From contig JAISNE010000227.1 of NCBI GenBank assembly GCA_031276375.1, positions 1 through 6,210 on the forward strand: 6,210 nt of DNA. Reading direction: 5' to 3'. The DNA is from Accumulibacter sp. (GTDB taxonomy: Bacteria > Pseudomonadota > Gammaproteobacteria > Burkholderiales > Rhodocyclaceae). Shown one piece after another: positions 1 through 5,542 of this stretch. Within the stretch, counting starts at the first letter, position 1. Each line of letters opens with the position of its first letter. A model generated the notes under the pieces. That model saw only the letters and a list, made by a program, of their open reading frames with translations, was not told where the DNA came from and searched no databases. A program made the position numbers and the translations under genes.

Positions 1-29
1 AAAGCCTGCCCGGCGCCGAAAGCATATGA
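1..29 (+). CDS. Possible 3' end of an upstream gene, overlapping gph
   Basis: Reading from base 3, an open frame gives SLPGAESI and ends with TGA at 27-29. That TGA overlaps the gph start codon in an ATGA arrangement, which is typical of translationally coupled genes. In many beta- and gammaproteobacteria the gene before gph is rpe (ribulose-phosphate 3-epimerase). Only eight residues are visible and they identify no family, so the rpe assignment would be guesswork from gene order. Confidence 0.3.
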
Positions 30-709
30 CCATTGACGTTCGCGCCGTCCTCTTCGATCTCGACGGGACGCTGCTCGACACCATTCCCGATCTGCATGCC
101 GCGGTCTGCGCGATGCTCGCCGACCTCGGGCGTTCGGCGCTGCCGGAAGACGCGGTGCGGCGTTATGTCGGGCGCGGCGCGGTCAACCTCGTCAAGCGCG
201 CGCTGGCCGATTCGCTGGAAGCGGCCGACGACGACGCGCCGGCGCCGGCCGACGCGCTGGCCAGCTTCCGCCGGCATTACGCGCGGGAAAACGGGCGGCG
301 CGCGCGATTCTTCCCCGGCGTGCGGGAAGGGCTGGAAGCGATCCGCGCCAAGGGCTTGCCGATGGCGGTGATTACCAACAAGCCCGCGGCGTTCACCCGG
401 CCGCTCCTGGCAATGACCATGCTCGCGGAATTCTTTCCGGTGGTCGTGTGCGGCGGCGATCTGCCCCGGCACAAGCCCGATCCGATGTCGCTGGCATGGG
501 CCTGCGGACGCCTCGACGTTTCGCCCGCCGACGCCCTGTTCATCGGCGATTCGGTCAACGATTTCCTCGCCGCGCGGGCGGCCTGCTGCCGCGTTTTCCT
601 GTTGCCTTACGGCTATAACGAGGGGCGCGATGTGCATGAACTCGATTGTGATGCTATAGTCCCGGACATTCTTTCGGCGGCCAGGCTGCTCCACCACCGG
701 ATACCGTGA
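26..709 (+). CDS. gph: Phosphoglycolate phosphatase (HAD superfamily)
   Basis: This 227-residue protein hydrolyses 2-phosphoglycolate to glycolate in the cytoplasm, salvaging a product of DNA repair or oxygenase activity. All four HAD motifs are visible: DLDGT at 11-15 (nucleophile Asp11, acid/base Asp13), Thr117 in VITNKP (motif II), Lys150 in HKPDP (motif III), and the Mg-binding GDSVND at 174-179 (motif IV). Residues about 16-90 form the helical cap between motifs I and II. The length is normal for Gph. The start at 26 is chosen because it places DLDGT near the N-terminus, follows a weak GAAAG, and overlaps an upstream TGA. The next gene is trpE, the usual neighbour in betaproteobacteria. 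The 3' end is AT-richer than the rest, uses a rare ATA codon, and overlaps a promoter-like sequence for the trp leader. A related HAD phosphatase with another substrate cannot be fully excluded. Confidence 0.92.
   Translation: MTIDVRAVLFDLDGTLLDTIPDLHAAVCAMLADLGRSALPEDAVRRYVGRGAVNLVKRALADSLEAADDDAPAPADALASFRRHYARENGRRARFFPGVREGLEAIRAKGLPMAVITNKPAAFTRPLLAMTMLAEFFPVVVCGGDLPRHKPDPMSLAWACGRLDVSPADALFIGDSVNDFLAARAACCRVFLLPYGYNEGRDVHELDCDAIVPDILSAARLLHHRIP
652..660 (+). promoter_or_regulatory. Candidate extended -10 promoter for the trp leader/trpE
   Basis: Inside the end of gph there is TG-C-TATAGT (652-660), an extended -10 element with five of six matches to TATAAT. The -35 region about 17-18 bases upstream (TGTGCA) is poor, as extended -10 promoters tolerate. 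Transcription would start near 666-668 and give about 50 nt before the leader ATG at 719. The ATA Ile codon it forces is unusual in this GC-rich gene. There are only 9 bases between gph and the leader, so any dedicated trp promoter must lie within gph. Confidence 0.4.
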
Positions 710-718
710 TCCGACGAC

Positions 719-802
719 ATGAAAGTGACTCTCCGCAATCCGCATCCCGAGCCCGCGTTCTGGGCAGAGGCGTGGCCCTGGCGATCCTGCCGGGAAGTCT
801 AG
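719..802 (+). CDS. trpL: trpE leader peptide (attenuator-coding small ORF)
   Basis: This 27-codon ORF (ATG 719, TAG 800-802) has three Trp codons, at residues 15, 19 and 21, in the string FWAEAWPW. Such a density of Trp just upstream of trpE is the hallmark of a leader peptide whose translation senses charged tRNA-Trp. The ORF is in the same frame as gph and starts 9 bases after the gph stop. No convincing Shine-Dalgarno sequence is visible, so initiation may depend on ribosomes finishing gph or may be weak. The stop codon lies in the loop of the predicted antiterminator hairpin. The symbol follows the functional name; the peptide sequence itself need not resemble enterobacterial TrpL. Confidence 0.75.
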   Translation: MKVTLRNPHPEPAFWAEAWPWRSCREV

Positions 803-842
803 CCTTTGTCCCGGCGCGCCCGCGCGCGCCGTGTCTCGTTTT
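763..842 (+). promoter_or_regulatory. Transcription attenuator of trpE
   Basis: Three pairings can be drawn directly. Segments 1:2 pair GGCAG (763-767) with CTGCC (787-791). Segments 2:3, the antiterminator, pair GCCGGGA (789-795) with TCCCGGC (809-815) around a 13-nt loop. Segments 3:4, the terminator, pair CGGCGCGC (812-819) with GCGCGCCG (824-831) around a CCGC loop, followed by a pyrimidine-rich stretch ending in TTTT (839-842). The antiterminator and terminator share 812-815 and so exclude each other. The Trp codons (761-781) overlap segment 1. A ribosome stalled at the first or second Trp codon would leave segment 2 free to pair with 3, allowing readthrough into trpE. The U-tract is interrupted (TGTCTCGTTTT), so terminator strength is uncertain. 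Confidence 0.72.
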
Positions 843-868
843 GCCGCATCTGCCCGTGGAGCCGTTTC

Positions 869-2344
869 ATGAAAGAAGCAGAATTCGATCAGCTTGCCGC
901 TGACGATTACAACCGCATCCCCGTCGTCCTGGAAACTTTCGCGGACCTCGATACTCCGCTCTCGATTTATCTCAAGCTGGCCAACGGCCCGTACAGTTAT
1001 CTGCTCGAATCCGTGCATGGCGGCGAGCGCTTCGGCCGCTATTCGATCATCGGCCTTTCCTGCCCGACGCGAATCGTGGTCAACGGGCGCCAGGTGCTGG
1101 CGCTGACCGGCAACCGCATCGCCGAACGCGCCGAGGACACCGATCCGCTCGATTTCATCGGCAAGTACATGGCGCGTTTTCGCGCCGCGCCGCTCGCTGG
1201 CCTGCCGCGTTTCTGCGGCGGTCTGGTCGGCTGTTTCGGCTACGATACGGTGCGCTATATCGAGCCTCGGCTGGAAAGGGGGCGCAAGAAAAACGAGCTG
1301 GGCGTGCCCGACATCCTGCTGCTGCTGTCCGAGGAAATCGCGGTCGTCGACAACCTGCTGGGCAAGCTGACCCTGGTCGTTTTCGCCGAACCCGGCGTGC
1401 CCGGCGCCTACCAGAAGGCGCGGCTCCGGCTGAAGGCGCTGCTCGCCCGCCTGCGCCAGCAGGTGGCCGTGCCGCCGGAACAGCCGGCCAGCCCGCAGGC
1501 GGCCGTCTCGGTGTTCGGAGAAGCGCGTTTCAAGGACGCCGTGGCCAGGATCAAGCAGTACATCACCGACGGCGACATCATGCAGGCCGTGCTTTCCCAG
1601 CGCATGAGCAAACCGTTCGGCGCGAGTCCGCTGGCCCTTTACCGCGCGTTGCGCTCGCTCAATCCGTCGCCGTACATGTTCTATTTCGACTTCGAGGATT
1701 TCCACGTCGTCGGCGCGTCGCCGGAAATCCTGGTGCGTCTCGAAGGCGACACGGTGACCGTGCGGCCGATCGCCGGCACGCGCCAGCGCGGCGCCACTTT
1801 CGAGGAAGACCAGGCGCTGGCGGCCGAGCTGCTTTCCGACGAGAAGGAATGCGCCGAGCACCTGCAACTGCTCGATCTGGGACGCAACGACACCGGCCGC
1901 GTGGCGCGCGTCGGCACGGTCAAGCTGACCGAAAAAATGATCATCGAACGCTACTCGCACGTGATGCACCTCGTCTCCAACGTCGAAGGCAAGCTGCAAG
2001 CGGGCCTCGGCGCGCTCGACGTGCTCAAGGCCGCTTTCCCGGCGGGCACCGTGTCCGGCGCGCCGAAGGTGCGGGCGATGGAGATCGTCGACGAACTGGA
2101 GCCGACCCCTCGCGGCATCTACGCCGGCGCGGTCGGCTACCTGGGTTTTCACGGCGACATGGACCTGGCGATCGCCATCCGCACCGCGCTGCTCAAGGAC
2201 GGGCAACTGCACGTGCAGGCCGGCGGCGGAATCGTCGCCGATTCACAGCCCGAACTGGAATGGCAGGAGACCCAGAACAAGGCGCGCGCGGTGCTGCGCG
2301 CCGCCGAACTGGCGGAACAGGGGCTGGATACGCGGCTGGAGTGA
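869..2344 (+). CDS. trpE: Anthranilate synthase component I
   Basis: This 491-residue large subunit converts chorismate to anthranilate, the first committed step of Trp synthesis. It uses ammonia delivered by the TrpG glutaminase. The N-terminal domain (about 15-200) carries LLES at 45-48, the motif that binds Trp for feedback inhibition, and NPSPYM at 265-270 also belongs to the inhibitor pocket. The chorismate-binding domain (about 220-480) has PIAGTRQRG at 300-308, DLGRNDTGRV at 336-345, FPAGTVSGAPK at 390-400 and QAGGGIVADS at 450-459, all intact. Length is normal. The start at 869 follows GTGGAG with 7 bases of spacing. A longer reading from 806 would begin with TTG inside the attenuator. 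An upstream Trp leader controls it. The usual partners trpG, trpD and trpC do not follow; an IS remnant does. Confidence 0.96.
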   Translation: MKEAEFDQLAADDYNRIPVVLETFADLDTPLSIYLKLANGPYSYLLESVHGGERFGRYSIIGLSCPTRIVVNGRQVLALTGNRIAERAEDTDPLDFIGKYMARFRAAPLAGLPRFCGGLVGCFGYDTVRYIEPRLERGRKKNELGVPDILLLLSEEIAVVDNLLGKLTLVVFAEPGVPGAYQKARLRLKALLARLRQQVAVPPEQPASPQAAVSVFGEARFKDAVARIKQYITDGDIMQAVLSQRMSKPFGASPLALYRALRSLNPSPYMFYFDFEDFHVVGASPEILVRLEGDTVTVRPIAGTRQRGATFEEDQALAAELLSDEKECAEHLQLLDLGRNDTGRVARVGTVKLTEKMIIERYSHVMHLVSNVEGKLQAGLGALDVLKAAFPAGTVSGAPKVRAMEIVDELEPTPRGIYAGAVGYLGFHGDMDLAIAIRTALLKDGQLHVQAGGGIVADSQPELEWQETQNKARAVLRAAELAEQGLDTRLE

Positions 2345-2412
2345 AAGGCCATGCGTGAAACGCGGAAATTCGGCGAACGACGAAACCGGACGGGCTTCGA
2401 GCGGTTCCCGCG

Positions 2413-2655
2413 AACGGAATGGTCGAACGCTTCAATGGCCGCCGCGGACATCCTGAAGACCCATCGTTTCATGAGCGGCGAAGACCTTGAACAAACCCTG
2501 CCCCGCTATGGCCAGCTCTACAACGAACACCTGCCCCAGACCGCCCTTGGGCAGCAAAACCCCTATGGACGCCATCATGCACATGTGGGACGCTTCTCAC
2601 CCCCGGATATTCCTCTATCCGCCCGGATCGAATCGTCCGGGATGCGACAACTCCG
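2413..2655 (+). pseudogene. Decayed C-terminal fragment of an IS481-family transposase
   Basis: Three successive frames rebuild one IS481-like DDE transposase C-terminus. NGMVERFNGR (2413-2442) contains the last catalytic Glu. ADILKTHRFMSGEDLEQTLP and on to PQTALG (2444-2551) is in the next frame. KTPMDAIMHMWDASHPRIF and on to NRPGCDN (from about 2556) is in the third. The breaks sit at an extra C near 2443 and an extra G in the GGG at 2549-2551. About 80 of the roughly 320 residues expected remain; the helix-turn-helix and the two catalytic Asp residues are gone, and the normal stop is lost. The fragment begins less than 70 bases after trpE, so an insertion and later deletion probably removed or displaced sequence here. 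No terminal inverted repeat could be fixed. Family assignment rests on recognition of these motifs. Confidence 0.72.
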
Positions 2656-2747
2656 CCTGTCTCATTTATCACATCCTTCGGGGAACTATGACGACCGGAC
2701 AGATCGCGCGCCACGGATACGGACAGCTCAGAAGCTCTTGCACATCA

Positions 2748-3311
2748 TCAAGGAGAGGAATCCGGTGGGGGCGGAGGCGGGTTTCCCCGCGGCGGCTCGG
2801 GGATCGTCTTGGCGTCCATGGCGGGCGGCGGCGCGTGGGCCGGGGAGGGGGCGGGCGCCTGCTGTCGCATCAACCGGGCCATTCCCGCCGGCACCGGGAC
2901 TTTGTGACCACGAGCGTACATGCACTGGATATAGGCATTGTCGTAGCGCCGTTGACTGCCGTAGGCCGAACGCTGGCTCGCGTCCGCCCCGGCAACCGAA
3001 CCGATGAGCAGACCCGTGCCGGCGCCGACGCCCGCGCCGTCGCTGCCGCCAATCGCGGCGCCCGCGACAGCGCCAACGGCGGCGCCGATGGCGGCGCTGC
3101 GCACGGCGGATTCCTCCGCGGACTTTTCAGCGGTCTGACCGCCGATCTGCTGGAACGCATAACGCTGGCATTCACCATCGTCGAAGCGGAATTGATCGAA
3201 CGTCTTCCCCGTGCCGGGCAGCGCCAGGGCGCTCGGTCCCGTGGGATAGGTGGCGCATCCCCCGGCGATCAGAATAGCGGCCAATCCGATGGCAACTTGC
3301 AATGGTTTCAT
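2748..3311 (-). CDS. Glycine-zipper lipoprotein, Pro-rich C-terminus
   Basis: This 187-residue predicted lipoprotein begins MKPLQVAIGLAAILIAGGC: a short basic N-terminus, a hydrophobic core, and a lipobox with Cys19 as the lipidation site. Residues about 70-110 are Ala/Gly-rich with small residues at regular spacing (AAIGAAVGAVAGAAIGG), a glycine-zipper pattern that packs membrane or helix-helix contacts. Next comes a segment with YDNAYIQCMYARGHKVPVPAG (123-143), a motif recurring in such envelope proteins. The tail is very rich in Pro and ends in PPPPPPDSSP. Start 3311 is preferred because GAGAG precedes it and the signal peptide starts there; an in-frame GTG at 3323 would add only four residues. 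It follows the next gene by 13 bases, so they probably share a transcript. Location would be the outer membrane or periplasm; function is unknown. Confidence 0.8.
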   Translation of the reverse strand: MKPLQVAIGLAAILIAGGCATYPTGPSALALPGTGKTFDQFRFDDGECQRYAFQQIGGQTAEKSAEESAVRSAAIGAAVGAVAGAAIGGSDGAGVGAGTGLLIGSVAGADASQRSAYGSQRRYDNAYIQCMYARGHKVPVPAGMARLMRQQAPAPSPAHAPPPAMDAKTIPEPPRGNPPPPPPDSSP

Positions 3312-3324
3312 GGCTTCTCTCACT

Positions 3325-3699
3325 TCAAGGACGCGGCGGGACCTTCACCCAGCCCGTGGGACATTCCCGGACTTCAGGATAATACCCTCCCGGCGACTGA
3401 CAGTAGTACCAATACCCCGCATACCCGGTTCGCGGCGCGCTTTCCGCCGGAGGCGACTGCTCGATATACACGGGCGGCTGGCGTTCGATAATGACCGGCG
3501 GATAGTAAACCGGATAATAAGCCGGGTGATACCACGGGTTCCAGAACGGCGCCCCAATGACGACGCCGACGCCTATCCGGCCATGACTGTGTCCTCTCCA
3601 GCCATGACCCCGGCCGCGGCCCCTGTCGGCGAAAGCATCGTCGACGGCAACCAGACCGAGCAGGAAAAGCGCGGCGGTAACGATCAACTGTTTTTTCAT
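3325..3699 (-). CDS. Secreted Tyr/Pro-rich protein with YYC...GYYP...C.TGW motif
   Basis: This 124-residue predicted exported protein has a Sec signal peptide (MKK, hydrophobic core 5-18) with likely cleavage after AFA (Ala24). The mature part opens with a Gly/Arg/His-rich stretch (DRGRGRGHGWRGHSHG), continues as a Tyr/Pro-rich segment with repeats such as YYPVYYPP, and ends in WYYCQSPGGYYPEVRECPTG followed by WVKVPP. The paired-Cys motif is seen in many small proteobacterial periplasmic proteins, and the two Cys could form a disulfide. Start 3699 has AAGGA six bases upstream and puts the signal peptide first; the frame stays open to 3783, but that extension is not signal-like. It is the first gene of a minus-strand pair with the lipoprotein. 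No clear promoter is visible upstream. Biochemical role unknown; envelope association is inferred. Confidence 0.8.
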   Translation of the reverse strand: MKKQLIVTAALFLLGLVAVDDAFADRGRGRGHGWRGHSHGRIGVGVVIGAPFWNPWYHPAYYPVYYPPVIIERQPPVYIEQSPPAESAPRTGYAGYWYYCQSPGGYYPEVRECPTGWVKVPPRP

Positions 3700-3850
3700 C
3701 GCAATCCTTTCAATATTTTCAGATAACCGGCAATGGATGGCATTCATTTTCCACTCAACAGGCAATGCAGGCGATTCTGGCACGCAGTTATTTGTAAAGA
3801 ATTGTTTCCATGCGGGGTTTTGAACCGAGGGGGAAAATACTTGCCGGAAT

Positions 3851-3879
3851 TTGACCTGTCCGCCAGCTTATGGTGTAAT
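3851..3879 (+). promoter_or_regulatory. Promoter of tRNA-Val
   Basis: TTGACC (3851-3856) and TGTAAT (3874-3879) are separated by exactly 17 bases, with a TGG extended -10 element just before. Each hexamer matches the sigma-70 consensus at five of six positions. Transcription would start near 3886, about eight bases before the mature tRNA end. Confidence 0.75.
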
Positions 3880-3893
3880 CCGCCACTTCCATC

Positions 3894-3968
3894 GGGCGGT
3901 TAGCTCAGCGGTAGAGCACTGCCTTCACACGGCAGGGGTCACTGGTTCGATCCCAGTACCGCCCACCA
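3894..3968 (+). tRNA. tRNA-Val (anticodon CAC)
   Basis: A complete cloverleaf is visible. The acceptor stem GGGCGGT (3894-3900) pairs with ACCGCCC (3958-3964). The D stem is GCTC/GAGC (3903-3906, 3914-3917). The anticodon stem CTGCC/GGCAG (3919-3923, 3931-3935) has loop TTCACAC and anticodon CAC at 3926-3928. The T stem ACTGG/CCAGT (3941-3945, 3953-3957) has loop TTCGATC. Discriminator A3965 is followed by an encoded CCA (3966-3968). It reads Val GUG codons, which are common in GC-rich genomes. It has its own promoter and terminator. The integrase gene just downstream, reading away from it, makes this tRNA the likely attachment target. Confidence 0.97.
3946..3968 (+). other. Inferred attachment core (attL) at the tRNA-Val 3' end
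   Basis: P4-type integrases usually recombine within the T-loop and 3' end of a tRNA gene, restoring the tRNA with the element's own copy. An integrase of this type starts 154 bases downstream and points away from the tRNA. I found no second copy of the tRNA 3' end in the window, so the matching attR must lie beyond the right edge if the element is intact. The exact core is inference. Confidence 0.4.
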
Positions 3969-3985
3969 AAGCCCCATCCGATACA

Positions 3986-4028
3986 GCCCGGAAAACCCAG
4001 TAGTAGAGCGGTTTCCTGGCTTTTTCTT
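3986..4028 (+). terminator. Rho-independent terminator of tRNA-Val
   Basis: GCCCGGAAAACC (3986-3997) pairs with GGTTTCCTGGC (4010-4020), with one mismatch and one bulged A, and is followed by TTTTTCTT (4021-4028). It lies 17 bases after the tRNA CCA. It would isolate tRNA transcription from the integrase. Confidence 0.65.
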
Positions 4029-4055
4029 GTCCGGACGCATCCGATAGCATACATT
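4027..4055 (+). promoter_or_regulatory. Candidate integrase promoter
   Basis: TTGTCC (4027-4032) and TACATT (4050-4055) are 17 bases apart, each matching consensus at four of six positions. Transcription from about 4062 would run directly into the GGGGCAT repeats. This is plausible but weak evidence. Confidence 0.35.
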
Positions 4056-4061
4056 GCATCT

Positions 4062-4092
4062 GGGGGCATTGGGGGGCATTATCAGGGGCATA
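4062..4092 (+). repeat. GGGGCAT direct repeats upstream of the integrase
   Basis: Three closely spaced copies of a G-run followed by CAT occur: GGGGGCATT (4062-4070), GGGGGGCATT (4071-4080) and AGGGGCATA (4084-4092). Inverted versions follow: CATGCTCCCC (4096-4105) and CATGCCCCTG (4131-4140) at the integrase start. Iterated short sites between a tRNA attachment site and a P4-type integrase are reasonable candidates for integrase arm-type binding sites or for autoregulation of int. That role is inferred from position and spacing only. Confidence 0.45.
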
Positions 4093-4121
4093 TCCCATGC
4101 TCCCCAAAAAAGGATGCCACC

Positions 4122-5354
4122 ATGCCCCTGGCCGATACCACGATCCGCGCAGCGAAGCCCGCTGACAAACCCGTTCGCTTGTTCGATGGCGGGGGGCTGT
4201 ATGTGGAAATCTCTCCGTCCGGGAGCAAGCTGTGGCGACTCAAGTACCGCATCGAAGGCAAGGAGAAGCGGCTGTCTTTTGGCGCATACCCGTCCGTCAG
4301 CTTGAAGGAGGCCAGGGAGCGGCGTGACGAAGCGCGGAAGTTGCTTGCTGCTGGCACCGATCCAGGCGCGGTCAAGAAGGCGCAGAAGATGGCGGCGCGG
4401 GCAGAACAGGATCGCGGGCTGGAAACTTTTGAAAAAGCCGCGTGGTCATGGTTCAATGCATGGAAGCTCGATAAAGTTCCGTCAAACGTCGAAAAAATTC
4501 GCGGGCGATTGATAAAAGATGTGCTGCCCTGGCTGGGCGGAATGCCGGTTGCGGACGTGAAACCGCACGATATTTTTAAGACTTGCGGGCGCATCCAATC
4601 GCGCGGCGCGAAAGAAACCGCGCATCGGGTATTGGGTGATTTGGATGCCATTTTCAAATACGTCATCACGGAAGACGCCAAGAACCAGGATATTACCAAC
4701 GGTCTGAAGCCGCCTCGTTTCACGCTCAATCCGTGTTCTAATCTACGCGGGTGGGGCGTGCAATTGCTGGAAACCACCCCACCGAAAAAGCACTTTGCCC
4801 ATTTCGAGGACGAACGCACAGGGGGAGTATCGCTTGTCAAGCTGGGCGAATACTTGCGGGCCATGGATGGCTTCGCGGGAAGTTACGTTGTCCATGCCGC
4901 GCTCCGGCTTGTGCCCATGTTGTTTTGCCGTCCTGGGGAGCAGAGGAATGCGCGATGGTCGGAATTTGATCTTTCGGCGGGAGAATGGTCTTTTACAATC
5001 AGCAAGGCGAAGCCAAGCGAGGAACCCCGCCGGCTCACGATTCCCTTGCCGCGCCAAGCGGTGGAAATCTTGATGGAATTGCATTCGCTGACCCGAGACT
5101 GTGAATTCGTTTTCATGGGGCATCGAGACAAAACACGCCCCATGTCCGATGCCGCCGTAAATGCCGCCATCCGACGCTTGGGATTCGACACAAGGTGCGA
5201 AATCTGCGGACATGGTTTCCGTCACGTTGCGTCCTCGCTACTCAACGAACAGGGCTATCCCGCCGACGTGATAGAGGTTGCCCTGGGGCACAAAACGCGT
5301 GGCATACGTGGCGTATATGACCACGCGCAATACTTGGAGCAAAGAAAAAAATGA
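4122..5354 (+). CDS. P4-type tyrosine recombinase/integrase
   Basis: This site-specific integrase would catalyse insertion and excision of a mobile element at the adjacent tRNA. As read it has 410 residues. The N-terminal arm-binding domain (about 4-88) shows the family pattern TTIRAAKPADKPVRLFDGGG, then LSFGAYPSVSLKEARERRDE. A SAM-like core-binding domain covers about 100-190, and the catalytic domain runs from about 240. The catalytic residues are visible: Arg270 (CRPGE), His364 and Arg367 (HGFR), His390 (LGHK) and Tyr399 (GVYDH). The start at 4122 has AAGGA seven bases upstream. The protein stops at TGA 5352-5354 directly after A AAA AAA, but the usual family C-terminus (MMQEWADFLDQL, then KAGASVIPL) continues in the -1 frame to TAA 5429-5431. 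A full-length product would have 436 residues. All catalytic residues precede the break, so activity of the short form is possible. Confidence 0.9.
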   Translation: MPLADTTIRAAKPADKPVRLFDGGGLYVEISPSGSKLWRLKYRIEGKEKRLSFGAYPSVSLKEARERRDEARKLLAAGTDPGAVKKAQKMAARAEQDRGLETFEKAAWSWFNAWKLDKVPSNVEKIRGRLIKDVLPWLGGMPVADVKPHDIFKTCGRIQSRGAKETAHRVLGDLDAIFKYVITEDAKNQDITNGLKPPRFTLNPCSNLRGWGVQLLETTPPKKHFAHFEDERTGGVSLVKLGEYLRAMDGFAGSYVVHAALRLVPMLFCRPGEQRNARWSEFDLSAGEWSFTISKAKPSEEPRRLTIPLPRQAVEILMELHSLTRDCEFVFMGHRDKTRPMSDAAVNAAIRRLGFDTRCEICGHGFRHVASSLLNEQGYPADVIEVALGHKTRGIRGVYDHAQYLEQRKK

Positions 5355-5431
5355 TGCAGGAATGGGCGGATTTTCTGGATCAACTCAAGGCCGGGGCCAG
5401 CGTGATCCCGTTGCGAGGCAATGCGGCCTAA
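5345..5431 (+). other. Slippery A7 site and -1 frame C-terminal extension of the integrase
   Basis: In the integrase frame the end reads AGA AAA AAA TGA, which contains the heptamer A AAA AAA (5345-5351), a canonical -1 slippery sequence, immediately before the stop. After a -1 slip the next codon is ATG 5351, followed by 26 residues and TAA 5429-5431. Those residues match what P4-type integrases normally carry at the C-terminus. An SD-like GGAG lies at 5336-5339. The alternatives are loss of one A from an ancestral A8 run, or a homopolymer sequencing error. Transcriptional slippage on A7 could also restore the frame. Confidence 0.6.
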
Positions 5432-5444
5432 TTGACAAAGCTTT

Positions 5445-5510
5445 GCCGCGCCTAGCTTTCGGCTGATCCCCGAGGGCGAAAGCCGGGCAGTCCTACCCGG
5501 ATGGCGCGGC
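5445..5510 (+). ncRNA. Candidate structured RNA, 66-nt three-way junction
   Basis: A perfect 8-bp outer stem GCCGCGCC (5445-5452) with GGCGCGGC (5503-5510) encloses two hairpins. One is GCTTTCG (5455-5461) with CGAAAGC (5477-5483) and a 15-nt loop. The other is CGGG (5484-5487) with CCCG (5496-5499), an 8-nt loop, and a possible extra C5483-G5500 pair that competes with the first hairpin. Junction strands are short (TA, none, AT). It lies 13 bases after the -1 frame integrase stop and ends 32 bases before a small ORF. No T-tract follows, so it is not a standard terminator. I do not recognise it as a known riboswitch or ribozyme. It could equally be a DNA palindrome acting in recombination. 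Confidence 0.4.
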
Positions 5511-5542
5511 TCCTAATCAGGACGCTTGCGAAGGACGGCGGC

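Noticed and set aside
706..903. Plus-strand ORF spanning the gph-trpE gap
   Set aside because: It overlaps the leader peptide and attenuator in another frame, has Arg/Pro-biased content and no ribosome site.
1849..2358. Plus-strand ORF inside trpE
   Set aside because: It is Arg/Ala/Gly-rich shadow coding of the GC-rich trpE gene in another frame.
2622..2641. CCCGGA/TCCGGG hairpin as a terminator of trpE
   Set aside because: It has no T-tract on either side and lies in the coding remnant of the transposase, nearly 300 bases after trpE.
2487..3491. Long plus-strand ORF of 334 codons
   Set aside because: Most of it is the complement of the lipoprotein gene, with low-complexity Arg/Ala/Gly sequence. 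Only its first part is meaningful, as the third frame of the IS481 remnant.
4062..4105. GGGGCAT repeats as a CRISPR array
   Set aside because: The units are under 11 bases, spacing is 0 to 3 bases, and no cas genes are present.
3925..4107. Minus-strand ORF ending GGTGIEPVTPAV
   Set aside because: It is the antisense of the tRNA-Val gene; this peptide string is a well-known artefact of translating across tRNA genes.
4082..4864. Minus-strand ORF of 260 codons
   Set aside because: It is the shadow of the integrase gene, whose plus-strand motifs and catalytic residues are clear; the minus reading shows no domain and no ribosome site.
5455..5485. Hammerhead-ribozyme-like string CTGAT...GCGAAAG
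   Set aside because: The CUGANGA core lacks the required GA, no UH cleavage position follows the third stem, and a stronger 7-bp helix uses the same bases.
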